The notes beneath the pieces are model-generated. The model saw only the letters and a list, made by a program, of their open reading frames with translations, made no database searches and was not told the DNA's origin. From Kalaharituber pfeilii (taxonomy: Eukaryota > Ascomycota > Pezizomycetes > Pezizales > Pezizaceae): DNA of 64,000 nucleotides. The stretch is taken from positions 992,001 to 1,056,000 of the forward strand of contig WHUZ01000014.1 of NCBI GenBank assembly GCA_015179045.1, in the 5' to 3' direction. Position numbers and translations under genes: made by a program. Each line of letters starts with the position of its first letter. Position 1 is the first letter of the stretch. Below, piece after piece: positions 45,935 through 58,783 of the stretch.

Positions 45935-48887
45935 ATGCAGCCAGGTATTTGCCCAATCTTACTGCCCTTCGGCTTTGAGTTAAGCCCACTTATCATAAGG
46001 TTGACTAACCTCTGAAAAACGCATGTCCAGTTCCATACTCGCAGGCCCACCAGCAGGGCCACCACCATCATATTATAAATGTTCCTAATGGTGGGACGAT
46101 GCTTCAAGCTCCGACTTTCGCAAACCAGCTTAGTCTGGTGGGAAATAATAATGCAGTGCCTGTATTTCGTGAGATGCATCACTATTCTTGTCCTGTGAGT
46201 ACTACCTCGATACGTGTGGGAGTCATCACGAAAATTGCAAAGTAATGGCAGAGGAAAGAAGAGAAGGAGAGGGAGGGAATTTTTAAAGGAAAAAAAAAAA
46301 AAAAAAAAGAGTAGCTGCTCACAACTTTTCCATTTCAGCCTGGCACCAGCGGAGTTCCGAAGCCATCACCTGCGATATACCAGCCTCCAACGGTCTCCTT
46401 CAATCACAACCCGACTAGTTCCCTTCGCGCTACCGGAAGAAATGCTACTCCACAGCTGCCCCAGCATGAGCACCACAGGGCACCAAAAAATACTCACCAA
46501 GGGTCCTCACGTTCCCAGTCTTTGGGACCTCAGCACCATCCGCAAAACCATCCTTACAATCTGGACCGCAAAAATCCCCAACTGGTCAATGCAGCCAAGC
46601 GAGATTCACCACCACTATCCAACGAAAGACACGATACATCCGTACCTAGCCCTGATAATCATGGCTACCCCCCATCACAGACTCATTCGCAGTCGCAGAG
46701 TCGTCGCGGTTCGGGATATTCGGTGAACGGGAGTGCTGCACATGCGCCGAGAACCATGCCCCTCCAATGCCATTCCAGAGATTGTGGAAAATTATTTGTG
46801 GGTGACCATGACTGGAGGTATGTAATCAAGATATCTGGGCACCTAAAAAATCCGCGACTTGCCCTCACTAAGACAATTTCTGTTCTAATAGGGCGCATAA
46901 AACGCACTGTCGCTGCCGTGGTTATCAAATTGAGCGCGGATTTCAATGTTCGTTCGTTGGGTGCCAATATGGCCAAGCAGGTTCTGAGTCTGAGTCAGCT
47001 ATACACAAGACATTAACAGATGCGCTCATTCATGAAAAAGAGCATCATGAGGTTCTCTTTTGCGTAGATTGCGGGCGAATCTTTCCCAACAACCAATCCG
47101 AAACCGCCGCCGAGCACGCAAAGGCATGTTCAATACAATCTAATGCGAGGCAGGGGGTGGAATTAGAGATTGGGCTTGGGATCAAGAGCAATTCCGGAAA
47201 GGAAACTCCACGAAGAGGCTCAGCAGGACGTCGCGGACGGAGAATCAAGTCCCTGTGGGCAAAAGATTCGCAGCACGTGATCCAACATTCGGAAGGGTAT
47301 GAGCGGAGTGATCTCTTTGACCTGAATTATCCGGAACGATCTGCAGAAGTTAAGGGGAAGGAGAGTGTGCGAAATGTAATACCGATCAAGCAACGCAGTC
47401 CTTATGATTCACCGAGATCGTGCAATTCAGTTCCGGAGCCGTTCCGGACAGCGATGGTCAAGCAGCTTGTCGAGGCATTGAAGGTGCATAATAATTTCCT
47501 GGAGGCAGCCTCTGATGCAGTGTTGGAGTTGTTACCGGAGGAGAAAGATGAAGTGAGGGAGTGCTTGCAAAAAATGGCGAGGATGTTGCGCATCGAGATG
47601 GGAAGCGAAGACGCTTTCAGCCCGAGTTTCGGCAGGAAAACCCACCAGGAGAAGCGTAGTAGTTTCTCCGCTCCTGCAATTGCGGTCGTTCCTGCCGCCT
47701 CCACGCCAGGCGCGAATGATGCGCTTCCAGTAGGAGGTGGAACTCTACTAACGCCGCGGGTGGTTGATACCCAGAGCTCATCAGAGTTAGACCCGTCGTC
47801 ACCAGCTCCAAACACCTTGAACATCCGTCCGGAATATATTCTCTCTCGGAGCGCATCCCCTGCCCGCCAACCCCTGCCTCCCCATGAGGCTTTCTCCGAC
47901 AACAACACAGCACCCGATCCAGCCCCCTCAAGTTCTCAGGCGCAGCAGCCAACTACGACAACAATTCCGTCACTCAAGCGGACCGCCTCCAACTCCGTGA
48001 CACTGACTACAGAGGAGGGAGAGCCGCTACAGGAGACACACATCTCGCAGGAAGATCAATATGCATATTTCACCCAGATGATGAATTGCTGTCAGGAAGC
48101 GGTTTACGACTGGTTCATCAAGAACAGAGACGTCCTGTTGGAGAACTGTGAGTGCAAGATGTTGGTAGCGGCGTCAGCGGAAAACTCGGCCCAAGTTCCA
48201 GGAGTGCAAGAAGGTAACGCTGCCCCGAGTTGCAACGGCAAAACCCTCACGAAGCAGCAGAAGAGGCGTCTGAAAAGGATGGCTGCGGCGGCTGCCGCTG
48301 CGTCCTCGGAAGCTGCCGGCAACGACTCTGGCACTCAATCCTCAACCGCCGAAGGTGGTCCTGCTACTCCCGCCGCGGAGACAGCAGCCCCACAACAACC
48401 CCGCCTTCCAAGCGTGTGCCTCCTTCACACAGTCACCGGGCCCACCACCCTCACTCTCCCCCGCTGGACTCACCATCTCCGTCGCCTCGTCGAGCAAAAT
48501 CGCATCCCACCCCACATAATCGCAAATAAAGACTCCTTCTCTGGAGAGATCCAACCTGTGGACGAAGTACGGCATGCTGTCCATAAGCGTAAGCTTATGA
48601 GTGACCGAGACTTACTAGCGTTAGTTCAACAGGCGCGCAAGTTCTGTTGGCAGCTGAAGGACTGGGATAGGTGCAGGACCCTAGATGAGTTGTACGAGAT
48701 ATTGGAGAACGCGATTAAGTTGGTGAAGGAGGAGGAGGGGTGGACGGATGTCGTTGGGGGCTCGATGAGGGGGAGAAGACGGGGGAGAGTCGTCTCCGGT
48801 GGAGGAGCAGAAAGAAGGGTGGTTGTAGGCAGCAGTAGGCAGGGGAATACTGTTGGAGGGGAGGGGGAGGAAGGGGTATGGGGGTAA
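45935..48887 (+). CDS. Zinc-finger protein, four exons, 882 aa predicted
   Basis: Exons are 45935-45944, 46031-46194, 46339-46817 and 46892-48887. The introns (86, 144 and 74 nt) have GTATTT, GTGAGT and GTATGT donors and AG acceptors. The first has a branch-like GACTAAC 20 nt before its acceptor. The joined frame has 883 codons. Residues 1-195 are Gln/His/Pro/Ser-rich. Residues about 200-305 have C2H2-like fingers (CHSRDCGKLF..HKTHC, FQCSFVGCQYG..HEKEHHE, CVDCGRIF..EHAKAC), the first split by intron 3. A Ser/Pro-rich middle, a KKQQKRRLKR-like basic patch with an Ala run, and a charged helical end follow. A nuclear DNA- or RNA-binding role is inferred; the family is not recognised. The first exon (10 coding nt after a long A run) is the least certain part. 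Confidence 0.75.
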
Positions 48888-50896
48888 GGAGGGCTAGAGG
48901 AGGTGGAGGAGCAGTAAAGCAGAGTTTTACCTGGCCGAGGATGCCCGATGAGTCACTTGAGTGAAGTCGGTGGATGGGGTATGTCGGACTTGATGATGGT
49001 TGATGGCATTCCCGAGCCTCTTTATACGTTGTTTCTTCATTTTTGCTGGGGTTGTGCGGCTTGGCAGTGGACAGTGCGAAATGAGTTACCTTACCCATAG
49101 CACCTTCCTTGTCTTATGATGGAGCTCCTTCTTCGCACCTTTTCCCTTTTATTTGTTTTCCTGCTGTTTCTTCCATCGATTGTTAACCACTCTACTCATC
49201 ATACTCAACGACAGTGCATGAGACTTTGTGTGTGTCAAAGCTGAGTGTTTTGCGCTCAGCAGGTTTGCCGATTTTATTGCTTGGAACTTTTGTTGACCCG
49301 TATCGACGGCGGTATGATACAAGAATTACTGCAAGAATCTGGGACGTCTGGGGGAAAGAGCTTGCTTTATAGATTATGAATATTTTTAGGCTTGACAAGG
49401 GAGTGGAGAGCTGAAGGAATGCTTGTATGTTTTATGTTATAGAATCAGAAGGAAAGCTATCAGCGTTTATTGGCTTTTGACTTTTAATTGCCACAAATTG
49501 GGGGCTGCTTATGTGCTCACGGAGTGTGTATTCAACTTGCGATGAGTGATTATGATTCGGCTTTAATATAGAGCGTTGTCATTCTGTTGATAATTACTAA
49601 ACCTAGTGCTAGTTTCTTGTGGGTTGAGGTGTTGCTTGCTTTGCTTTATGAATCGTTTATGTATTGATTGAGGTATGGTACGTATTAATGTCGGGGACAC
49701 TCGCTCAGCCTGATTGCAGAAATACTTCTGCTGGAAGTGTACCTAGCCTGCTGGGGACCAGGTTACCTAGTCAGGCTTGGTGGCAATCCAAGGACCAATT
49801 AGATGCAGTCGGAGATGACCAGGGTACCATGGCTGTTTGACGTTTTTGGTTGCTTTATGCTCTTGATCTGTACTGCTTTGATAAATGTTGGCGTTGGTGA
49901 TATGTGTGCGCACGTGGATCTTGCTTGTACTGTTATTTATTTTGAATACCATTCCTCTAACAAATTTGCGAACGAGCTCTTCGAGGGTTTATCCAAGCCT
50001 TCAACGACATGAGGTTGAGCTCAAGTTACAATACCAGTTGTACGCGGCATATCTACATTTGCGAGGATGTTACAGATCCATGGACACAACATTCCAAGGA
50101 AGGCCTCACGTCCACAAACATGCACACTTTCCCCGCTCTCCATGGGCTTCTCACGATCAGGGCATCACCTACGCAATCCCGTCCCAGATTTTCACATGGG
50201 CGGACTGACCCTTTAACCCGGTGGGCGCCGGGTATGATACGGGTGGCTAGGGGCGGGGGAGGATTTGGTTGCAAGAGATCTAGACAGCGTTGCATCTGGA
50301 GATGGATGCCCTGTGACCTTGGGTTGGCATGGAGCTTTCAGCAACATATTCACCTTTATAGTTGCAGACCTAATTGGAATCCAACACTGCGGTTTTTCCA
50401 CGACGGGAAAATCGGGTAATTTATCAGTGGAGAAGGAGAATGGGAGTACAGTAGAGGTTAGGCAGACTGGTATACCCTGTTGTCACTTACTCGCAATGGA
50501 CCCACGCCGCTGGCATAATTCGATTGGGAATCTGTTTGGAATTAGGGAAAAAGAAAATGTGCAATATATATGTGAACGTTCGCTTTTTGAAATTATTTCC
50601 CCATAATATGAAGGGAAGGATTTTAAAAAGAATTGATTCAAGGGAATAAGAAAACTATATCCCACCACACTAGCTATATTCAATTCCTGTTGAATTCGGT
50701 TCTCGGTTTTGGGGATAAAGGGGAGATAGAGTGTATATGCTTCTACATACGTGAGGAGAAAGGGATGGGAATGTTATTCTAGCATGATCTTCCTTGCTTA
50801 TGTTACCTCTGGGTAACAAATCTGCAATCCCAATGATTGTTGTTGAGTTTCTTATCACTTGGGACTGTTGTTCTGAGTGATGGGGTTCAGGTTAGC
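48888..50896. other. No recognised gene
   Basis: This is downstream of the zinc-finger gene. Overlapping frames at 50009-50606 are open but lack domains and a consistent frame, and look like chance or a very old relic. Confidence 0.4.
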
Positions 50897-50941
50897 TACC
50901 TGGTTGATCCTGCCAGTAGTCATATGCTTGTCCCGAAGATC
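50897..50941 (+). pseudogene. Fragment of the 5' end of 18S rRNA
   Basis: The sequence TACCTGGTTGATCCTGCCAG, TAGTCATATGCTTGTC is the universal 5' end of eukaryotic 18S rRNA. After about 36 exact nt it degrades (TCCCGAAGATC where TCTCAAAGATT is usual), then similarity is lost. No other rRNA sequence follows, so this is a displaced fragment, not a gene. Confidence 0.88.
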
Positions 50942-53900
50942 AAAGGCGAGCTTTGCCAAGGCTTTATGGAAAGAATTTGTTTGCATGGAGCTGGTGTCAA
51001 TAGGTAGTTGATATATTTCCGATCCCTAGAATGCCACAGCGCAATCTCCATCCATTAACGGATACGATACTGGATATGGTGACTATAGCACGAGGACAGA
51101 ATTGGTGCCTGCGGAGTTTTGTTTCATATCCTCAGGATGGGGCATCGGTGGGGATCAAAAAAGTAATCATAATAAATCCTGAGGAAAATTTTGAATTTGA
51201 AATTCCCGGATTAATGTAGGGGGCTGGGGAAATATATTAAAGTAGACCATCGTCCAGTGTCGGTCACGTCTTCGACATTCACAACACTTGCAAGTGGCAA
51301 GTACCATATATTGGGCAATCATCTTCTGAGAATCGATTAAACTCTGCATATTGAAGATTTACAGTATCCTCCCGAAGCGTCAAATATGTAGAGATCATCC
51401 CCGTGGGAGGCGTCCAGCCATGTTGTGGGGAGAAAGGTGAGAGGGGAGTGTAGGGTGAGTATCATCCCTGGAGGAACCATCTATTACATCTTTCGACGCC
51501 TCCATGCACGCGGAGGATAGCATCCGATACATAAATATCCCGATTAAAAATTTCAAAGAAACGACGCATTAGCCACAAGTCCCTAAGCCCTAGCAAACTA
51601 ATTCCCCTTCGAATTTAGTGATATAACCAAGACAGACTAGTGGCCTAACAACCCTTTTTTTTTTTCCTGCGACAGCCGCTCCAGCACCACGCCTTCCTCC
51701 TACACCAGTTACTCATACAGCCCCGCCAGGAGTCTTTTCATTTTTATTTCTCTGTTATATGCAATTTATACCTATGACATCTGTTATTGATTCATTAGTG
51801 GGCACACGGGGTTTGTGGGTGCACGGAATCGTGGGTGCGCCATAGCTGTAGCTACATGGGGGTTATAGATAGACGGGGGCTTCATAGAGGCCAGGTCCAT
51901 AATATGGTTGGCGGAGGCAGTTTGGCAGAGTTGGGCATGGCTTGCAAAGCGAGACGGGGTATGCCACTTAAAAAACAAGCAAGCAGCTTCAACTTGTGGG
52001 GTTGCGGATACACAGGTATTGTGGTACATGAGGGTTCGGTGTGGATGGTGAGCTGCTAATCATGCATAAGTTTCTTTTCTTCCTCTTTCAAAGTTCTATT
52101 GTTTCTTTGTTGGAGCCATGGCTGGCTTATTTGTGTATAGTTTTTAATTTCAAATTCCGAGATGACAACTGAGTGCCGGCGGCAAGAGAGAGAAACAGGA
52201 AAGTGGATGAGGAAGTACTGAAACGGATAGTTTTCAAAATCGCTTAACAGAACGGGCTTTTGCCTGACGGGCGATCTTCGATTTGAGAGGGGGGTAGCCA
52301 TCTTTTCGTCCCTTCGATTACCCCATCTCCTTATTTGATAGCTTTAATTCCGCACCTCCAGTCTCTCAATCCTATTTTATTCTTCGCAGTTACGACTTGT
52401 TTGGGGGTTACGGGAAAAGTGTGTGAGAATAGCCTCGGGGTTTGACACGGAAATACATGAATAACGTACATGCCGTTACCCTCAATAGCTTACTCGAATG
52501 AGGACCAGAAGCTGTCAACCTAGATTGCTACCAACGTACACAAACAGATATAACTTCTGACTTTGAGTGAGTACACAAGGCATGGATCCAAGGTTAAAGT
52601 AAAATCTCCTCGCTAAAAGACAAATCACAACATCGACCTTGTTGTAACTAGCGCCTCGCCTGAGATCAAGGGTCAACTGAGTATATACGAGGCTGAGCCT
52701 AAAATGAACAGGTAGCGCTATCTTCCATCTCTTTTATAAACTTCGAAAACATACAATTCTACGTCCGCATGTTCAATACATGGGATAAACTATCCTCTCT
52801 TGCGTGAAATGCTGAGTGAATCCTGACGACCTCCCAGCAGAGAGTCCAGCGATGTCCATTTTCCCTGCGCACTCACAACGGCATCCTTATTTTATATCTT
52901 TTTTGTGCTACTGACTTTTGATGGTCCAGGGGAGGATTTAAATATCTGATACCAGGGGGCACCCGTTTAAATTACATTTAGCTAGGTAGATGAGCTCAGT
53001 TTTGGGATTAGCAGAAAGGTAAGAAAACAGGAATCTGACTTGCGGTTTTCCTTCTCTCAGCACACTGTACTACAACATTCTTGTTGGCATCGTAAAACAA
53101 AAGTCAGGTTTACATTTAAAATGTATCAAGACTGGGACATGTAACCTATGATTCCGGCTTACAGTGGCGCGCGTTCTGTATCTCGGTTGAGGCACCGCAC
53201 GGTGAGCGCTACCATACACGGAGTTCAGTTTACCGTACTGCCGCGTTCATTCTGACTGCAATTAATCGAGGTATTCGAAGCTGACGTGACGATTTCGTTG
53301 AACGAAATTATCTGTTTGCTCACAATTTCCACACGAATGAAATTGACACCGTTGGATAGCTCCAGAATTTCCTTTATCGATCTATTCTACTTACAAGGTT
53401 CCAGCTGCTCTGGGTGTTGAGATATCGCTGGCAGAAAGAAGCGTTCAACGTTGAATACCCTTAATGGGGACTGTAGCTACATAGGCAGCCGGAAGTGCCT
53501 TTTCGCCTAACGGACAGTGATTCCCACCGTTTGTCACCCCCAGAACATCTGGAGTTCTCCGACCCGCTCACATTACTATCTAAACACTGTCTATGTCTGC
53601 CTCTCCACCATCCATCTCATAATCTTTGTCGATAATTCAGTGAGGTTTTGAAGATGTCATTGCTTTCATTCTCGAACTGTGTATCTAATGCGGGCGCTCG
53701 TTTCAGCTTTATAGTCACAGTGGAAAGAGTTGGGGTTGTTCGGAGATCTATTAAGGGTATTCAAAAAATCCTGAATGGTCGATTAATCGATTACAAAAGG
53801 CGCTTATGATTTGGACGGTCGAAAATTCAAATAAGGGTGCTGCCTTTACCGTAATGACACAATAACATTCTTTACCAATAAATGGCTCGTTTAAGTGCAC

Positions 53901-55621
53901 TGTAATCGACAGTAATGCCAAGGCTGACAGTAAACCCAGCATGTGCTGGCAGCTGGGACATTAACGAGTCATGAGTCTGGTCTCATCTATCATATATATA
54001 CAGTGCATCGATTCATCCTTCAAGTGCAAGATGCCTCAGGTGAGCCAGAAGCAGCTCATCGTCAGATCGTATCTAGCATTTTACATCCTGCCGTAGTTCA
54101 GAGGCGTCATATGAAGTCTGAGACCTGAAAAAAGACGCATGCAGAGGAGAGTGGGATTGGTTGGATGGTACTACTGCCCCCAAGGAAAATGTGAAAATTG
54201 CATTTTTGACCGAAAAGACACATAAGCTTGTTTGGGGAGCAAGAACTCCTAGTACAGACCTCCGTCACATTTGGATGAGCTCACAGGTGACAAATTTTCG
54301 AGTTCTTCACAAGGTGTTACCCTCCAAGAGAGGGAATATATTCTGTCTACCCAGTAGTTGAAAGAAATTAATCCGACGGTTCAAGGCGGGTACCTTATTT
54401 GGCCCACTTTTAAAAGATTGCAGCAAGGGGCATTAGACTGTTTTAGACCCCGATTCAAATTTTGACCGTTAAAATCACCTTTGATTACCCCTTATCACTG
54501 ACTTCGGAGTTGGGAATGTTGCACGTAACTTCCAGCTGGGTTATTACTTTATTTTTTTGCCCCAGTTGCTTCCTTCAGAGGTGGAAAAGCTCTAACCTCT
54601 CACTTAGTGCAATTTACACGCATTCAAATTACAGTAGCTAGAGGTTTACCTTCAACATTCGCACTTTGTGTGCAGGTTTGGCAAGATCTGTGATGAATAT
54701 GCACATAGTAGAAATAACATGTCATTCTAAAAAAAAAATTAAGAAGCACTTGAAGCTCTGTCGATACCTTTTGTTGTGTTTACCATAGTGTTTACCATAC
54801 GAACATATTTGTTTATGCTAAAACACATATCTGGCGACTACGTGCCTGGCACATGCCACATCAATCAGGATAAACGCATTACAATGATAGGGTACTGATA
54901 AACACCAACCGCATATTCGGGATTTACAATTAGTATAATAAGACACATGTAAGGTGGTTGTGCTTTAAATGTCCCCCGTATTAATCTTGCACCGTAGTGA
55001 AAAAGGAACTTGAAAAGTATGGAGGAGCGGGACGAGGCAGCGGGCAGCGGGCAGCGGTGTAGGCGCAGGGAGAATTGATATTGGAAGAAAAATAAATGCG
55101 TTTTACACGTTTAACATTTTTCATACCATACCTCAGTAGGCCCCGGAAAATGCATATATATTTTATTTCCTCAGGATCAAGATATATGCAATGACATGAC
55201 GTGACAGCTGGAACAATGGAAAAGAAGGAAGAAGCGAAAAAAAAAGTCAAGATACTAAGGAAAGGAAATAAATGTAACGGGGGGTTAAAGACGGGGTTAA
55301 TGAATCGACATAGAAAGGAAAAAATACAAAAGATAGAGTAACATAGATCAAAAAGCAGAATATCGGTGTCAGATACCTATATCCGCGTTCCGAACCAAAA
55401 GAGAATCAGTGAGTAAAAAGAAATGAAAAAAAGTAGCCAATGCAGGGAAAAAAAACTCCATACCGAGTAGATCACTTAATCCATGAATCCTTAATTGCCC
55501 ATTCCAAATGCCCGTTTTACCCTAATAGAGCGAAAAAAAAAAAAAAAAAAGAGAAAAAAGAGGAATCAGAAAAACTAACCCCATCCATCTTAGCTCAAAT
55601 CTCACTTCTTCCATACCTCTC
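50942..55621. other. Four-kilobase stretch without a recognised gene
   Basis: Only short frames without domains, and no mini-retroposon with target repeats was found. An A run near 54728-54738 has no flanking repeat. The end near 55000-55600 is the 3' flank of the DUF1479 gene and is A-rich. Confidence 0.4.
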
Positions 55622-57136
55622 TTACAAACCCCACCCCAATGCCCTCTTCCCCTCCTCCCCAGAACCCTCATGCACATGCTGCCACCCCCCTTGGCCTTCC
55701 CAGCCCTTCTCCCCACAGCCCTCTACCCCCGCCCCAGGAAAATCCGGCGCCACACCTCCCATCTCCATCGCGTCCCTCTGCCTCTTCACATACTCTACAT
55801 TCCTCGGACTCCACGGTATTGCCGGGATGTATAACACACTGCTGTCCTGTTTCCCGTTATGGCGCTTCTCGAGTGCGTGGATTTCGTCACAGTGCCACGC
55901 TACATAATCCCCCGGCTCGACCTTCGGGACCGAAACCATAGCTTTGGAGAGTTGGAGATGCGGGTGTGTGGATTCGGAGAACTCCTGGACGAAGGTTGGA
56001 ATGGCGCCGGGGAGGTCCGGGGTGACGGGGTCGGCGAAGGTCCATGGTCCGTTGAGATCGCCCTCACGCACGGGACGGAAGAACGGGCGCAGCATGAGAT
56101 ATGCGGTGCTATGCTTGAGGAGCGGGTACACCCGAAGTGTCCCTTCCCCGGGCCCGGTGGACGAGAGCCCTAGCCATCCTTGCCAGAGCCGAAGCGCGGA
56201 GCATCCGCCAGGGCTGTTGTACATGTCCAGCGCGGCCTTTTCTCTGAGGAGGATCGCTGCGCGGGAGAAGGGATCGTAGGAGTGCCAGTTTCCGGAGAAG
56301 ATGGAGGCATAAACGGAGGAATAGGTGGGGTCTTCCCAGCGCTCGACGCCGCCGGCATCTACGTGGGGGCCGAGACTGAACTGGACGTCTCCTGGGGGAC
56401 GGATGCGGAGGCGGTCGGCGTAGGAGAGGGGGGTGAGAGTATCGATGCCTTCAAGGGGCTGAGACGCAGAGCCGCCGCCCCAGAGGCTGTGGATCAGGAA
56501 GCGCTGAACCGAGAGAATAGACGGATGTGTCCGTGCACGGATCTGAGCTGGGGAGAAGTAGATTTCGTAGACAGACGGGCTTGGGCCGGGGGGGAAAGCC
56601 TTCACGCGGCCCTGGTTCTTTGCGATGTAGTCCCGCACGCTCGCTTTGAGCTCCAGGGCCTCGTCCTTCGGGATGACGTTCTTGATCACGATGGTCCCCC
56701 GCTTTTGGATTTCCGCGAGGGTGGTCGCATCCCGGGCGGCGGACTTGAGGTCTGAGAACTCGACGGTCGGGACAACGGAGGAGCCATGCTCCTGGATGTG
56801 CGCGATCTCTGACTCGAGCGAGTTGACGAGCGAGTCGAAGGAGGACTGGAGCTGGCTGGGCGTGCAGGCGAGAAGGGACGATTTGATGGCGGCGAAGCGG
56901 GCGGGGAGGGAGGAGTTTGGCGGGCGCTTGGAGTAGAGCGAGGGGAAGATGGACGAGATGTCGCCGATGGGTTTGGGGGGGCAGCGGGTGATGGCGGCGG
57001 CTGCGGGGGTGGGGAGAGGGGGGGGAGGAGCGATGGGGCCTCCCGAGGTGGGGATGGTGGTGATGGCACGGAGGGGGCCGGGGGCGCTGAAGGGGCGCGG
57101 GTGGGGAGGGATCCGCAGGCGAGCGGAGCGAAGCAT
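55622..57136 (-). CDS. DUF1479 family protein, probable 2-oxoglutarate/Fe(II)-type oxygenase, 504 aa
   Basis: A single intact exon. The N-terminus is Arg- and Pro-rich and low in acidic residues (MLRSARLRIPPHPRPF), compatible with mitochondrial import. The DUF1479 domain runs from about residue 75 to 475. An HxD pair lies at H258-D260 (GPHVDAGGVERW), and a distal His at 415 or 420 within GDYVAWHCDEIHALE completes a likely iron triad. GTLRVYPLLKHSTAYLMLR is another conserved segment. The substrate is unknown. Length and domain position fit fungal family members, which are usually 400-500 aa. The last 35 residues are Gly/Glu-rich. A TATA box lies about 173 bp upstream. Confidence 0.88.
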   Translation of the reverse strand: MLRSARLRIPPHPRPFSAPGPLRAITTIPTSGGPIAPPPPLPTPAAAAITRCPPKPIGDISSIFPSLYSKRPPNSSLPARFAAIKSSLLACTPSQLQSSFDSLVNSLESEIAHIQEHGSSVVPTVEFSDLKSAARDATTLAEIQKRGTIVIKNVIPKDEALELKASVRDYIAKNQGRVKAFPPGPSPSVYEIYFSPAQIRARTHPSILSVQRFLIHSLWGGGSASQPLEGIDTLTPLSYADRLRIRPPGDVQFSLGPHVDAGGVERWEDPTYSSVYASIFSGNWHSYDPFSRAAILLREKAALDMYNSPGGCSALRLWQGWLGLSSTGPGEGTLRVYPLLKHSTAYLMLRPFFRPVREGDLNGPWTFADPVTPDLPGAIPTFVQEFSESTHPHLQLSKAMVSVPKVEPGDYVAWHCDEIHALEKRHNGKQDSSVLYIPAIPWSPRNVEYVKRQRDAMEMGGVAPDFPGAGVEGCGEKGWEGQGGWQHVHEGSGEEGKRALGWGL

Positions 57137-57308
57137 GGCGATACCGGTGGGTGTTTGCGGTGGGGCTGCGATGGGTGTTTGCGGTGGTGCCGGCGGTGGT
57201 GTTGGATATAGGGTTGGATATTACAGTCAGCCAGGCGTCGGCGGCAGAAGTGGGGCACTCGTGAGTGTTCGTTTCAATCGCCCTGCCATTGCGTGCAAAC
57301 AAGTGAGC

Positions 57309-57317
57309 CCTTATATC
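57309..57317 (-). promoter_or_regulatory. TATA box of the DUF1479 gene
   Basis: The minus strand reads GATATAAGG about 173 bp before the ATG. The leader between contains two copies of a CCGCAAACACCCA-like repeat (about 57145-57190). Confidence 0.55.
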
Positions 57318-57405
57318 TTCATCGCAGCCGCACAGGAGGCATGTATGCGGTCAGCGCGCAAACTCTGTCGCCGCAAGTGGCCCCGGCGGCTGCTTCCACC
57401 CGTCC

Positions 57406-57425
57406 GCCCCGCCCCGCCCCGCCCC
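57406..57425 (-). promoter_or_regulatory. GC-rich repeat with G-quadruplex potential upstream of DUF1479
   Basis: Four tandem GCCCC units on the plus strand give four runs of G4 on the minus strand separated by single C. They lie about 100 bp upstream of the TATA box. Such runs can form G-quadruplexes or bind GC-box factors. Function is unproven. Confidence 0.45.
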
Positions 57426-58723
57426 GCGATCGGCCCCCATCCCCCCACCGCTGGATAACGGGTGGCAACCGCCCTTCTGCCGCAAAACCTGGGAGGGAAG
57501 TGCGTGTGGCCGCCGCGCTCGTGGCCGTGGGCCACCCAGCTGCTGCGGAGAGCACGGGGAGAGGAGCGCCCGAATTGATCTGCGCACTCTTGCCGGCGTG
57601 GCAGCAGCAGCAGCGAAAGTGTCTCGTCTGGCCCCGCCAATCCGCCCCCCTGCCGTGTCCCGTCAATTCTGCTTACAAAGCATCTTCAGCCGTCAGCCCC
57701 GCAGCATACATGTCTATTCACATGCTGTGGATGTATGGGGGCACATCCCCATCGCATCCAATACGAGGCATCTGATATGGCAGATACATTGGGTGTGCGG
57801 TCAAGATAACAGTACAAACACTGCTCAAGTCATTGTCTATTATATTGCTATCACTATCCTGTATTGTCTCGGTGATGTGCGTGGTTTCCTGCTAGCGATG
57901 ATAGCACCTACATCTGCAGGAGACAGCTTTTGTACAGCAGAGTTTGGTATCAGAGGCGCTATCGTAAAACTCGCAAAAACCACAATTATAAAAGCAGTCC
58001 CTCCACCCTCTCTTTTGCCCTTTTTCCCCTCCCAAAAGTAATCATAACAACTTTTACCCTATGGCGGGGTGGGGTATCATACGTAGTGTTGCTTTTCTCG
58101 TGTGACGTCAAGGTTTCCTGTACGACCCTGTAGCCTAGTCTTGGCACTCGATCATCATGGCACTTTGTATTGGGAGCCGACACTCCCCGATCACCCGCTG
58201 CTGATCAATAGTCGGTCTTGGGTCCCCGCAAGATTTGGAGCTAAAGGGTTCTGTGGAAACAAATAATAATGATGATGATGATGATGATAATGATGATAAG
58301 GGATGGGATGGGAACTGTGGGTGGGGGGTAGGGGATCTGGAGTGTGCTCGGCGCACCCGTCTGTGTGGTCTTTTGTCAAGTTTTTTGTCATTCCTATCAG
58401 GAGCTCGATTCCAGCTGACTGCAATATCACCCACATTGTTTAACACCCTGGTCATAGAGCCAGTACGGGTCAGAGGCCAGACTGTTGCATTCTCACCGCA
58501 GCTGTAGGTGGGACGGTTGGAAAATAGGTGGCAATATGCGCATATGCGACGCATGCGATATGCGACAGCAGTGGCGTATGCTGTCGCGCAGTGCTATGAG
58601 CGACGCAGAGGACTAGTGAGCATCGCTAGTCAAATACCTTTTGGGGCGTTTACCACCTCCGTCACACACACACACACTGGCTTTAAAAATCGCATCCTTC
58701 TCTATTATATACTACTAAGGTAC
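57426..58723. other. No recognised gene
   Basis: The first half is GC-rich and holds many spurious long frames on both strands. A GATGAT-type trinucleotide tract lies at 58271-58300 and a CA dinucleotide run near 58664-58678. No domain was recognised. Confidence 0.4.
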
Positions 58724-58783
58724 CTTAGACACTGCTAACTAGACCTTAGATGCTAAGGAGACCGTAGACACTGCTAACCAGAC

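Noticed and set aside
54728..54740. A run that could be a retroposon tail
   Set aside because: No A, B or C unit precedes it and there is no flanking direct repeat.
55530..55560. A run near the end of the DUF1479 gene
   Set aside because: It lacks a family unit and a target repeat and is probably just A-rich 3' flank.
56180..57458. Long plus- and minus-strand frames overlapping the DUF1479 gene
   Set aside because: They are frame shadows caused by high GC content; only the 504-aa frame has a conserved domain.
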